A DNA stretch of 64,000 nucleotides from CAWDVH01 sp963805705 (GCA_963805705.1 CAWDVH010000001.1:744001-808000); one strand, 5' to 3'; shown: positions 51,886-62,554, numbered from the stretch's first letter. The notes: a model not told the origin generated them from the sequence alone. A program made the numbers and translations.

Positions 51886-54800
51886 ATGATCGATCACCCG
51901 GCACGGGCCCGCGTGGCTGAGATCATGGTGGCCCGCATGGACGAGGAACCTACCCGGGGCAGCGGCTATCTGATCTCAACTGGCTGGGTGCTCACCGCCC
52001 ATCACGTGGTAAAGGATGCGGTCTCCGTCGGCGTGTGGCTCGGGGCGCCACCGGAGCTGGCCCCGGAGGCGGCTGTCGTCGTCGAGGTCGGGCGGGTGCT
52101 GACGGTCCCGGCGGCGGATCTCGCGCTGCTGCCGGTCGGCGGCGCAGCGGACGATCCGCTTTGGGAGCCGGTCCTGTTTGGGCGGCTGGACCGCGACGCC
52201 GGGCCACGGGTGCCCGCGGCGGCGGCCGGTTTCCCGCGCTTCAAACTGCGCCCGAGCCCTGACCGGCCCCAGGTGCTGCTGCGCGAGCTGGACTACGCCA
52301 TCGGCACCATCGCCGGGCTGTCGGATGCCAAGACTGGCCGGTTTGCGTTCGCGGTGGATGTGGCGCCCGGGCCCGATCCCGAACCGGACAAGCACTCCCC
52401 GTGGGAGGGAATGTCTGGCGCGGCCGTGTGGGCCACCGGTCGGCTAATCGGCGTGGTCAGCCAGCACCACCCGCGAGAAGGGCCTGCCACCCTCACTGTC
52501 TGCCCCGTCGAGCAGCTCTTCGGCTCCGCGTCAGCAGAACAGCTGCAGGCATGGCGCGCGGCACTGCCTCAGCTGCCTGCCACCGCGGAGGATTTGTGGC
52601 TGGCCACTCCGCCGACCCTGAAAAAGATCGAAGTAGCGCGAGCGCGGCGGGCCGTGGAAGCACTGGCTCCTCGGGTGCTGATCGGCCGCGGGGCTGAGCT
52701 GGCCGCAGCTGGAGGCTTTCACCGGTTCCGGCATGCCGTGGCGGTGGATCCAAGGGGATCCCTTCGCCGGCAAAACGGCCCTGCTGGCCTGGTTTGCGCT
52801 GCACCCGCCCGAGCGCGTCGACGTGATTGCCTGCTTCCTGCGCCGCGCCAGCGGTGAGAACACCGCGGAGTATGCCCTGGATGTGCTCACCCGCCAGCTG
52901 GCCCTGCTGGCCGACCGGCGTGGCTACCTGCCGCCTCCGTCCGTGACCGAGCGGAACAACGACTTCGCCGACTTGCTGGAGGAGGCCGCCCGGGCCTGCG
53001 CCGAACGCGGTCGCCAGCTGCTCATGCTCGTTGACGGCCTTGATGAATACGACGCCACGGCGGGCCTTGACCTGGCCACCTGGCTGCCCGACGCAAGCAC
53101 GCTACCCAGCACGGCCCTGCTCCTGGTCGCGAGCCGCGCCGGAGCCGATGCCCATCTTCCCCCGGCGCATCCGCTGTGCGACCGCGTGCAGCGCATCACC
53201 GCCTCCGAAGCTGCCACCGAGATCCGCCACGCCGCGCGCGCGGAACTTGAGCAGGCTTTGGGAGCTCCCAGCGGATTCCTCTTTCCCCTGGTCTGCTGTC
53301 TGGCGGCCGCTGGAAGTGGGCTGACGGCCAGTGAGCTGCGTGCCCTGCTGAAACAGCGCGGCCGTGATGCCGATATCAGCGAGATCCAAGCAGTGCTGGG
53401 CAGCTCCCTGAACCGCAGCCTTACCTGCCTGCATGACCCCGACAACGAGGGCGAGCAAGTACGTGTCTTCGCACACGAGACTTTGCTAACCGAGGCGCGT
53501 ATCCGGTTCGCTGACGACCTGGCCGCCTATGAAGACCTGATCGACGCGTGGGCTAGCGAATACGCCGAGCGCTCCTGGCCGCTGCACTCGCCGCGGTACC
53601 TGCTGCGCCCGTACACCCGCGAACTGGCTCGGCGCGCACGTGATCCTGACGGCCTGCCCGAACGCCGTGATGCAGCCGTTGATCGACTCCTCGATTACGC
53701 TCTCGACTCTGATCGGCACGAATGGCTTCGAGAGCGCCTGGGGAACGACCTCGCTGCCATGTCAGAGCTCGAACAGGCTGAGCACCTCAACCGCGTGGCC
53801 GGTCGGCCCGACTTGGGTAGGGCCATGCGCCTCGCCAAGTCCAGGGACGACCTTCGGGACCGTAGTTCTTCCCTGTCGGGGGCGGCGCTAACGGTGCTGG
53901 CGGGGCATGACTGGCGTAAGGCAGCAGCGCTGGCCCACGGAGCGGGCGACGGGTCTGTCGCAGTGGTTGCCGGGGCACTCGTCAGGACAGCGGCGGAAGA
54001 CCTGGGACCGGCCAGCACCGTCATCCAGTCCATTAAGGCATCGTCATACGCTGCCCCCGCGCTCTGCGAGCTTGCGCTGGCGCAGCACGCCCGGGGCCAG
54101 CTGGCCCCGGCTGAAGAGACTGCGGCGGCGGCCCTCCATGCTGCGGGCGAAGTCGTGGACTTCTCTGCGCGCGTGACCTGTCTTACTCAGGTGGCGGCGG
54201 CACTCACGACGGTCGGCCTCCAGTCCGCGGCCGGGGAGGCACTCGCCCAAGCTACCGAGGCGGCGCCCCGTATTGCGGACGATCGCTCACAGGTTGTCTG
54301 CCTCATGCGCATCGCCGCGTCGCTGGCCTCGGCCGAGGGGCCGGGCTCGGCCGAGGGGCCGGGTTCGGCACAGTCAGTCGTGGATAAGGCACTAGCCATG
54401 GCCCGCGATATCGGTGACCCGGCTCGGGGCGCGGGCTTGCTCACGGCGATCGCCAGCTCCGACGGTGCTGGCCTGATCAGCCAGGATGACCGCGCCGGCG
54501 TGCTCCGCGAAGTACACGATGCAGCCGAAAGCATCAGCTCCGTCCAGGATCGCCCGCGCGCTTTCGCCGCCCTCGCCCTCGCCCAAGTGCGCTTCGCCGT
54601 CCCGTACGAGTCCTCACTGGAGAAGGCGATAGACCTCGCCGCCCAGGTGGAGTATCCGAAGTTTCACGCCGAGATCCTCGAGACTTGCGCGACGGTACTG
54701 GCCTCAGCCGGCCAGCGTAAGCGGGCAGCCAGTCTGCTGGAGGAGGCCGTGGCCGTCGCTGACGTCCACTCCCTCCGCTGGGACGAATACACCTGGTGGC

Positions 54801-56176
54801 GCCGCGCTGACACGCTGAATAGCCTGGCCCGTACACAGGCGCGGCAAGGCTTGCATCAGGCGGCCCGTGACACAGTCACCACGCATCTTGCGCATGAGCG
54901 GCAGCGGACGCTGGGCTCGATAGCTGAGATCCAAATCGATGCTGGCGAGCTGGCTGAGGCAGCCGCCACAATTCAGCTGATTTCAGAGCCGGACCGTTAT
55001 ATTCCGGTGTCCGGCCAGCTTGCGTGTGCCCTCGCGAGAAACAAAGATGCCGGCGCGTCGTCCATGCTCGACGAGTTTGTCGCGATGCTCACCAGGCCGG
55101 ATGCCGGGCAGAATATAGCTGCAGGCCTTGGTTACGCAGCGCTCGCGGCCCACTATCTGGACGAGGAAAGAGCACTCGAGCTGGCCGAACTGTCGATAGC
55201 CACCCAGCGACCGCGAGATCCGGTGGAACGCGTTGAGGTCTTCCTGGGGATAGGCCGCGCCTACGCCACGGCCGGGAACAAGGAAAGGGCGATCCAGCAC
55301 CTCATGGAGGCGATGAAGACCGCCCAGGGTCTTGACGCCAGAGACGAGCCCACTCTGAGAGAGCGATATGACAAAGCGATCGCCGCTGTTGCCGTCGCTC
55401 AGGCTGCAATCGGGCAATACTCACCCGCCCTGGCCGCCATTGCTCAACTGGGGAGTTCGAAATGGCCGGCTTGGCAGGAAAAGCCAAAGGCATACATCGC
55501 AATCGCTTCCCTCCAGGCTCAGGCAGGTCAGACCACCGACGCCGATACCACCTTCTCGCTAGCGGTCGCCACCGCATTGCAGCGATACGACCCGTTCGAG
55601 GCACACAGGACCGGCAACATGCTCGAGTCCATCATGCTCGCGCAGGCCCGTGCCGGCCGCCAGTCGGCTGCCTGGGCCACGGCGGAGGAACTGAGACAAG
55701 TGGAGCTGAAAGGGGCCTGGCATTGGAGCCAACACGCCGATCGATGCCTGGCGAAGCTGGCCGAGTACTACGCCTCGGCCTCACTCCATGACGATGCCAG
55801 GAAGACCGCGGAGCGCATACGCGACGCCCCTATCCGCGGCGAGATCGAGCAAAGCCTCAGCGACCGCGCCAAGACCGGGGCAACCGGCACAGCATCACCC
55901 GCCGGGCAGGCCGATAATCCCGACGGCTGGGAATCGCGAGCCAGACAGATGCTCGACCAGTTGGAGTCGAAGGGATTCGCAGATGATCCCGGATCGCGCG
56001 CTGGGCAGACGTTCCTGGAGCTGGCCGAGACAGCTAGCGTCCACGGCCCTCACACGCTCGCGATCAGGTTGGTCGCTGCCGCCTTCGCGCTCCTGCCGTG
56101 TCACAAGGTCCTAGAGGCGGCCTGCAGCATCGAGCCCTCGCTGGGCACCTTGCTGGAAGAACTCGAGCCCTGGTGA
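51886..56176 (+). pseudogene. Trypsin-like protease fused to STAND NTPase and helical repeats; frameshift near 52700
   Basis: ATG 51886 has GGAGG just upstream. Residues 1-210 form a trypsin fold with H40 (VLTAHHVV), D78 (ADLALLPV) and S177 (WEGMSGAAVW). Near 52697-52708 one extra base (GCCGCAGCTGG) shifts the frame. The sequence then continues as LEAFTGSGMPWRWIQGDPFA with Walker A GDPFAGKT, Walker B LLMLVDGLDEYD and LLLVASRAG. About 850 residues of TPR-like helices follow (LCELALAQHARGQLAPAEET). With the shift corrected it is one protein of about 1,430 residues. This is a protease effector gated by a STAND ATPase, as in bacterial conflict or cell-suicide systems. Confidence 0.82.
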
Positions 56177-56339
56177 TGATGCGCAGGATCTCCGCGCAGA
56201 AGTGCCACTACCTCACCGATCACGCCCGAGCAGTACGACCAGCCGGATCATCAGTCGGTCGGGAAGCCGCTGACGCTGCCGACTGAGGGCGCAAACGGCT
56301 TTCCTCCGAGCTGGCCGACGTTGTTACGCTGACCGGGTG

Positions 56340-56957
56340 ATGCCACGCGCTGCGGCGGCCTTCGTCCTGGCCTCAGCGTCGGCCGGGCGGCTGCGCGTGC
56401 TGCGGGATGCCGGGATAGATCCCGAGGTCCTGGTCAGCGGCGCCGACGAGACCGCTGACGATGGCCTGGACACCGCGGCCGTGGTCGGCCTCCTGGCTGA
56501 GCGTAAGGCTTCCGCTGTGGCCTACCGGCGCCCGGATGCGCTGGTGCTCGGCTGTGACTCGCTGCTGGACCTTGATCAGAGGGCTTTCGGCAAGCCGGCC
56601 TCGGCTGAGCAGGCGGCCGGGCTGTGGCGGCAGCTGTCCGGACGGGAGGCCACGCTGCTGACGGGCCACTGCCTCATCGATGCCGGCAGTGACCGCCGGG
56701 TGCGCGGCGTCGCCCGCACGATGGTGCGCTTCGGCACGCCCAGCGACGCCGAAGTGGCCGCTTACGTCGCTAGCGGCGAGCCGATGGCCATGGCCGGCGG
56801 GTTCAGCATCGACGGGCTGGGGGCGCCGTTCGTCGACAGCATCGACGGTGACCACAGCAACGTCATCGGGCTCTCGCTGCCGCTGCTGCGGCGGATGCTC
56901 GCCGACCTGGGAGTGGCCATCACCGACTTGTGGCGCACGTCTCCGGCCGGCGGCTAG
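56340..56957 (+). CDS. maf: Maf-family nucleoside triphosphate pyrophosphatase
   Basis: This protein of about 205 residues has the Maf signatures FVLASASAGRLRVLRDAG (S-x-S-x-x-R), VSGADETADD, VLGCDSLLDLDQRAFGKPAS and GGFSIDGLGAPFVDSIDGDH with SNVIGLSL. Maf proteins hydrolyse non-canonical or canonical nucleotides to monophosphates and slow septum formation when over-produced. The ATG at 56340 follows an in-frame GTG. It sits between conflict-type genes but is itself a housekeeping family. Confidence 0.9.
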   Translation: MPRAAAAFVLASASAGRLRVLRDAGIDPEVLVSGADETADDGLDTAAVVGLLAERKASAVAYRRPDALVLGCDSLLDLDQRAFGKPASAEQAAGLWRQLSGREATLLTGHCLIDAGSDRRVRGVARTMVRFGTPSDAEVAAYVASGEPMAMAGGFSIDGLGAPFVDSIDGDHSNVIGLSLPLLRRMLADLGVAITDLWRTSPAGG

Positions 56958-57294
56958 CCCGATCCGGGAGCCGACAGCGCTACGGGCTGCCCCGCGCGCG
57001 TGGGCGAACGTGCGCAGCGTCCTGGTCGCAGTGTCGGCGACGAACAAGTCCTCCGCAGTGTGTGTTACCCGAGGAATCGACGCGGTCCAGCGGGAGGACT
57101 GACCGGGGCACCGTGGCCGCGCGGGAGTAACGGACTGAATCCGTTCAGCAGCAGCCCCGCTCGTACGGCCCGCGGCCGACGGCCAACCCGCCAGATACGT
57201 GCACCATCTGCCGTTGCGGGATTAGCCACCGAGATCGCTATCAGCTGGAAGGCACGGCAGCCCAAGAGTCAGAATTCACGCGGTGGATTGAGGC
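56958..57294. other. Intergenic region, about 340 bases, no gene seen
   Basis: This is the space between the end of the Maf gene and the end of the convergent sedolisin gene. No coding sequence or strong hairpin was found. Confidence 0.4.
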
Positions 57295-59809
57295 TTAGAC
57301 TATGCCGATCACTTCCAGCTGCGTGCCCACGCCCGCCGCGCTGATCGCGGTGAACGCACCGGGGTTGTTGCCCTCCTGCGACTCCACCAGCCCGAACGAG
57401 GTCGTCCAGCTGCCATCAGAGTTGCGGATCGTGTGCCACAGCTGACCGCCCGCTATGCCGACCACTTCCAGCTGCGTGCCCACGCCCGCCGCGCTGACCG
57501 CGGTGAACGCACCGGGGTTGTTGCCCTCCTGCGACTCCACCAGCCCGAACAAGGGCGCCCAGCTGCCATCAGAGTTGCGGACCGTGTGCCACAGCTGACC
57601 GCCCGCTATGCCGACCACTTCCAGCTGCGTGCCCACGCCCGCCGCGCTGACCGCGGTGAACGCACCGGGGTTGTTGCCCTCCTGCGACTCCACCAGCCCG
57701 AACAAGGGCGCCCAGCTGCCATCAGAGTTGCGGACCGTGTGCCACAGCTGACCGCCCGCTATGCCGACCACTTCCAGCTGCGTGCCCACCCCCGCCGCGC
57801 TGACCGCGGTGAAGACACCGGGGTTGTTGCCCTCCTGCGACTCCACCAGCCCGAACAAGGATGTCCAGCTGCCATCAGAGTTGCGGACCGTGTGCCACAG
57901 CTGACCCCCGGCGATGCCGACCACTTCCAGCTGCGTGCCCACCCCCGCCGCGCTGATCGCGGTGAAGACACCGGGGTTGTTGCCCTCCTGCGACTCCACC
58001 AGCCCGAACAAGGTCGTCCAGCTGCCATCAGAGTTGCGGATCGTGTGCCACAGCTGACCGCCCGCTATGCCGACCATCTCCAGCTGCGTGCCCACCCCCG
58101 CCGCGCTGATCGCGGTGAAGACACCGGGGTTGTTGCCCTCCTGCGACTCCACCAGCCCGAACGAGGTCGTCCAGCTGCCATCAGAGTTGCGGATCGTGTG
58201 CCACAGCTGACCGTGACCCGGGCTGCTGCTCCCGAGACCCGGGCTGCTGCTCGCGAGCGCCTGACTGATCAGCAGGCCGTTCGGGCTGCCGAGGCCGGTG
58301 CAGGCATCCCAGCCGACCCTGGCGCTGTACGCGCCGTTATTCCCGCTGGTGATGTCATGAAATGCGGCAGCGTTCCCGTACAGGGTGGGATGCATGTACC
58401 CCACGGCGTGTCCCAGTTGGCTGTTGAGCCTGACGATCAGCCCGGCCCACAGCGGCGCGACGGCGCTGGTGCCGCCCACGGTCAAGGTCTGGCCGTTCAG
58501 CACGATGTTGTAGCCGGTCGCGGGGTCGGCGTCGCCGGCTGACGTCCGGTACCCCCCGGCCGATCCGGCCACCGGGATTGACCGACGGCGGGACAGCCGC
58601 GCCAGCCTGGTAGTCCGGGACGGCGAAGAAGTCACTGATTCCACCGCCGGTGGCGTTACCGTCGTCGTTCCAGACCACCTCACCGGTGATGGTGCCGGCA
58701 GTCTCCGAGAGCGACGTGCCGCCGCAGCCCAGAGCGTGCGGGCTGGATGCCGGGAAGTCAGCATGTGCGCGGCCGTCGCCGACACTGTCGCCCGAGCCGC
58801 TGTCGCCCGCGGCGGCGGTGATGGTCACGCCGAGCAGGGCCGCCGCCTGGAACGCCTGTTCCATAGCCATCATCGACCCGGCGGCCCAATACGTCTCCGC
58901 GTCGCCCCAGCTGATGGAGACGACCGAAGGCTGGTTGGTGGTGTCGTGGACCGCTGACGTGACGGCGTCGATGAATCCCCGGTCGGTGTTGGGCGCGAAG
59001 TAGACGGCGATCCGCGCTCCCGGCGCCACCCCTCCGATCACCTGGATGTCGAGGGCCACCTCGGCGTCTGCATCACTTCCCGGGGTGTTGTTGCCTCCGT
59101 CGACGCTCACCGCCACCACGGTCGGCTCGGTGATGTGGTTGTTGGCGAAAAAGGTCTGCAGGTCACTTTGCCGGTAGCCGCCGCCGAGCTCGATGATGGC
59201 CGCGCACTCACCCTGACCGGTGCTGCCCGCCGGGAAGCTGTAGGCGCTGGCCACCTGGACCGGGTTATAAGGGCCGCCACTCACCCGGGGCTGCACGGTG
59301 CCGGCAGCCGTGCGGAAGTGAGGACGGGCCTGGGGACGGTTGTCGAGGCCGTGGACGCTGGTGATGATCCCGTCCAGCACGGCCGGGATGGTGATGGCGC
59401 CTTCCCGGCCCCGGTAGGTGCCGCCGGGATAGTCGTATTGCGCCAGTTCCACGCCGAACGCCTCGCTCAGGGCGGCCACGCTCCCGGACAGGACGACGGC
59501 ACGGCGGGCCTTGTCGGCGGACTCGACAGTCAGCTCATGATCTGCCGCGAAGGCCTGGACCTTGCTCAGGTCCTCCGGGATGGCGCCGTAGGAATCCGCG
59601 AACTCGTCCCGGCTGAGGTGACGCCGCTGGCCCGGCGGAGCGCTCAGGACGCTGGCGACTGCCGCGTCCAGCGGCTGGCCTGGCCGCAGATATATGGTGA
59701 CGCTGATCCTCTCGGCAGGATCGGTGGCCCCAGTCCTCGTCGCGCCCGGCAACGGGGCCCGTTGGCTCCCGGAGATCGAGGTACGCGCGGGCGCAGGTGT
59801 ATCTGGCAT
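57295..59809 (-). pseudogene. Sedolisin (S53) protease with six C-terminal 51-residue repeats; one-base insertion near 58530
   Basis: ATG 59809 has GGAAGGG upstream. A pro-domain (about 40-190; RHLSRDEFADSYGAIPEDLS) is followed by the S53 domain with the Glu/Asp pair in SDADAEVALDIQVIGG, oxyanion Asp in AAAGDSGSGDS and Ser in GGTSAVAPLWAGL. At GTCAGCCGGCGACGCC one extra C breaks PDVSGDADPATGY; removing it restores the motif. Six 51-residue units (QLWHTIRNSDGSWTTSFGLV plus ESQEGNNPGVFTAISAAG) end the protein and look like a tachylectin-type propeller. No classical signal peptide was seen. It should act outside the cell at acidic pH. Confidence 0.83.
57310..58215 (-). repeat. Six 153-base tandem repeats in the sedolisin gene
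   Basis: Near-identical 153-base units (marker GCCATCAGAGTTGCGGA at 57411, 57564 and so on) encode the 51-residue propeller units. Differences cluster in a few codons, for example Thr-Ser versus Ala-Pro-Leu after Gly-Ser-Trp. Recent expansion or gene conversion is likely. Confidence 0.9.
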
Positions 59810-59887
59810 GAAAGGCCCTTCCCAACAAGGCGCCGACGCCCGCGATCTGGATTGACCACACAAAACGCCACTCGGCGACCGCTCAGC

Positions 59888-59927
59888 TCATAAAGTAACA
59901 GAACGCTTCATAAAGTAACAGAACGCT
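59888..59927 (-). repeat. Perfect 20-base tandem duplication upstream of the sedolisin gene
   Basis: TCATAAAGTAACAGAACGCT occurs at 59888-59907 and 59908-59927 without mismatch. On the gene strand each copy contains GTTACTTTATGA, AT-rich and -10-like, so the repeats may be a duplicated promoter or activator site about 80-120 bases before the start. Confidence 0.75.
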
Positions 59928-60350
59928 GGGATCACTGATCAGCGCAGCGGTCGCAGCGGTCATCGCGCGCATTGGTGATGGGCAGCGGCTGCTGAGCTAG
60001 CATCGCGCCGGGATGGGTGTCACCGACCGGCTGCCCCCACCGACCGAAATTCCGCCAGCACCGCGTTGTGCAGCCAGCGCGTGCCTCGCGCTCAATCACT
60101 ATTCAGACCACTGGCACCCGCCCCACCCCGGACTCAGCCAGACGCCGCCGGACCGGAAAAGATCTGTCCCGGCCTCATCGCCGCAGGCCACGGGCCGCTT
60201 CGGGCTGCGCTGGCAGGTGTTGGTCCGCAGCAATGGACGCTGACGAGCGGTTCTCAAGAACGCTAAGCCAATTGCCCTGATCTACGCTGGCTGCCTCGCC
60301 AGCGAAGACTTTTGCGCGTATTCGGCAAGACACCACGAGAGCAAACAGCC

Positions 60351-60472
60351 GTGCCGGATTTCAAGTGGCGACGCACGGTGCCCGGGGACGGGCAGGTCCT
60401 CGTACGGGTGAAGGCGGCTGGCATCAACCCGAGGCGGTCATCCGCACCCTCCCGCAGATCGACCAGATCTGA
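60351..60472 (+). pseudogene. Remnant of a medium-chain quinone oxidoreductase/zinc alcohol dehydrogenase
   Basis: The frame VPDFKWRRTVPGDGQVLVRV followed by KAAGINP matches the N-terminal GroES-like domain of quinone reductases. After that a one-base shift leads to EAVIRTLPQIDQI and a stop. Only about 40 codons remain, so this is a dead fragment. Confidence is limited by its length. Confidence 0.35.
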
Positions 60473-60525
60473 GTGCGGTAGGAAAGCTCGCGTATTGGAT
60501 TGGCAAAGACCGAGTACAGAGTTGG

Positions 60526-60531
60526 TAAGAT
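60526..60531 (+). promoter_or_regulatory. Possible -10 element for the EACC1-caspase pair
   Basis: TAAGAT lies 28 bases before the EACC1 start. TTGGCA stands 20 bases upstream of it, longer than normal spacing, so this is a weak promoter candidate. The surrounding sequence is AT-richer than average. Confidence 0.3.
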
Positions 60532-60559
60532 ATGGCGGCATAGCGGAGGGGTAGCGCAC

Positions 60560-60976
60560 ATGCCAGGTCCCGGCGCAGATGGCCCGTTGGAGGTTGCGGT
60601 CGAACCTCGCAGCGACCAGTACGACCCCGACGACGACGGCTGGCGGGATCAGGTCGCCACCCTCTACGAAGACTTGTACGCGCACGTTGATACGGTCCGG
60701 CGGGGCCGCCCGGCCCCAGGTACCAAGGGCACGATCGACCAGGTCATCATCGCGCTGGGCAGCGCCGAGGGGTTCCATGCCGTGGCGGACTGCTTCCGGG
60801 CCTGGCTCAGCCGCGACCGGGACCGGCGCATCGACCTCAGCTGGGATGAGGACGGAGTCCAGCACGCCGTCACGCTGACCGGCAAAGCCGTGGACGGGCA
60901 AACCGTCAGGGAGATAGCCAGGGCAATGGACCGGATGGGAGGGCCGCCATGGCCGGCCGGTACCGAGCCCTCCTGA
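60560..60976 (+). CDS. EACC1 domain protein (effector-associated constant component)
   Basis: This 138-residue protein contains LEVAVEPRSDQYDPDDDGWR, TLYEDLYAHVDTVRRG, KGTIDQVIIALGSAEGFHAV and DCFRAWLSRDRDRRIDLSW, with GVQHAVTLTGKAVDG. This fits EACC1, a small domain encoded directly before caspase- or trypsin-type effectors. ATG 60560 has GGAGGGG eight bases upstream. The caspase gene overlaps its end by 28 bases. The presumed role is to link a sensor signal to the effector. Confidence 0.85.
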   Translation: MPGPGADGPLEVAVEPRSDQYDPDDDGWRDQVATLYEDLYAHVDTVRRGRPAPGTKGTIDQVIIALGSAEGFHAVADCFRAWLSRDRDRRIDLSWDEDGVQHAVTLTGKAVDGQTVREIARAMDRMGGPPWPAGTEPS

Positions 60977-62508
60977 TCGGAAACTCCAGCTACCCGGCTG
61001 ACGAGCACAACCTGCAGACGCTCAGAGGGCCCGTCAAGGACATCGCCGCGCTGAACCGCGCGCTCGTCGACCCCGGCACCGGGCTGTTCGCCGACGTCGA
61101 CGTGACCTTACTGCCCGAGGCGACCTCGACCAGGGCTATCCGGGCCCTGGGCCGGTTCTTCGGCACGGCCACCCGCGACGATGTGCTCCTGATCTACTTC
61201 AGCGGGCACGGCAAGCTCGACCAGATCGGCCGCCTGCACCTGTGCATGCAGGACACCGACTCGGCCGATCTGCTCGCCACCGCAGTGAGCAGCACGCGGA
61301 TCAGCGAGTTCGCCGACGCGTCCAGGGCCCGCAACGTGATCATCGTCCTCGACTGCTGCCACGCCGGCGCCTTCCGCGGCGGCGAACTGGGAGACGCGGT
61401 GGCCGGGCCGGGCCGCTACGTGCTGACCAGCTGCCGGGGAACCCAGCTGGCCAACGACGCAACGGTCGAGAACGGCACCAGCTTTTTCACCCAGCACCTG
61501 GTCGACGGCCTGCTCCAAGGCGCACCGGACCAGGACGGGGACGGCTACGTCACGTTCTCCGACCTGTATGCCTATGTGGACCGGCGGCTGCGTGAGGCCG
61601 GCAAGCAGATACCCCAGCGGCGGGTGGACGCCGACGGTGACGTGCCCCTGGCCAGGCGCGCGCAACTAGTACCGGTCCAGCCCGCTGCCATCATCCCGCC
61701 GGCCGGGCACACGGCCACGATCACCGGGCCCGGCCAGACGAAGGGGCAGCCCGCTAGCGGCGCGCCGCTAGCACCGGCTGCCGCCGGCCACGACGCCGGC
61801 GGCCCACCCGCCGCCACTCCGCCCGCAGCCGCTCCGCTCGCAGCCGGTACCGCTCCGGACGCGGGCGGGCCGCAGCCCGGCTGGACGCAGCGCAAAGTCC
61901 TGCTCGTCACGGCCGCGGCCGTGATGATAGCCGGCGGCGTCATCGCCACCCTGGTGCTCCTGCTCGGTGGTTCCGGCGGGACCGCCCCGCAAGCCAGCCC
62001 AGGCTTCTACATCAGCAAGAACTCCTTCACCGCCACTGCCCCGTGGCGGCTGAAGATCGATGCTTCCGGCTACGGCGGCGGCTGCATCCTTACGCTCATC
62101 GACACGCACTCCGGAAATCGGGACCGTCTGGCGGACAGCCTGTATGCGACCTCGACATTCCAGATCCCCGACACAGGGAAATTCCGGTGGGGGGTCAATG
62201 ACCCGCGGTGCAACGTGGTGCCGCTGCTCGGGACGGGGACGGAAACCCTGCCGTTCGCCATAGAGGCATCCGGCCCCAACGAGAGCGGGGTCTTCGCGAC
62301 ACCTGGCGATGTATTGGTGCACGTGACGGACTGGGAAGGCAACCCCTCCTGCGAATTCAGGCTCTATGACCCGGCCAGCGGGACCGAGATCTACTTCGCG
62401 ACGGCCACGAAGGGACAAAGCGATACCGTGCCGCTTCATCCTGAGGGCCGCAAGACGGCCTACCTACACCTCGAAGACTGCAAGGTCGAGGTGTCCGCCG
62501 CACACTGA
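60949..62508 (+). CDS. Membrane-anchored caspase-family (C14) protease
   Basis: This 519-residue protein has a caspase domain (about 1-240) with catalytic His87 in YFSGHG and Cys137 in LDCCHAGAF. An acidic loop, APDQDGDGYVTFSDL, is EF-hand-like and may bind calcium. A Pro/Ala-rich linker (240-312), one membrane helix (about 316-340) and a 180-residue extracytoplasmic domain with several Cys follow. GGGAGG lies six bases before the ATG. The protease would face the cytosol, with a sensor-like domain outside, or the reverse. Overlap with EACC1 shows coupled translation. Confidence 0.9.
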   Translation: MAGRYRALLIGNSSYPADEHNLQTLRGPVKDIAALNRALVDPGTGLFADVDVTLLPEATSTRAIRALGRFFGTATRDDVLLIYFSGHGKLDQIGRLHLCMQDTDSADLLATAVSSTRISEFADASRARNVIIVLDCCHAGAFRGGELGDAVAGPGRYVLTSCRGTQLANDATVENGTSFFTQHLVDGLLQGAPDQDGDGYVTFSDLYAYVDRRLREAGKQIPQRRVDADGDVPLARRAQLVPVQPAAIIPPAGHTATITGPGQTKGQPASGAPLAPAAAGHDAGGPPAATPPAAAPLAAGTAPDAGGPQPGWTQRKVLLVTAAAVMIAGGVIATLVLLLGGSGGTAPQASPGFYISKNSFTATAPWRLKIDASGYGGGCILTLIDTHSGNRDRLADSLYATSTFQIPDTGKFRWGVNDPRCNVVPLLGTGTETLPFAIEASGPNESGVFATPGDVLVHVTDWEGNPSCEFRLYDPASGTEIYFATATKGQSDTVPLHPEGRKTAYLHLEDCKVEVSAAH

Positions 62509-62554
62509 AGCGCAGCAGCTCAGCGAGGCCGCCGCCTGGGACGCGCATCCCCGG

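Noticed and set aside
57310..58215. CRISPR-like array
   Set aside because: The 153-base units have no short spacers, lie in frame in a protein gene and encode a protein repeat.
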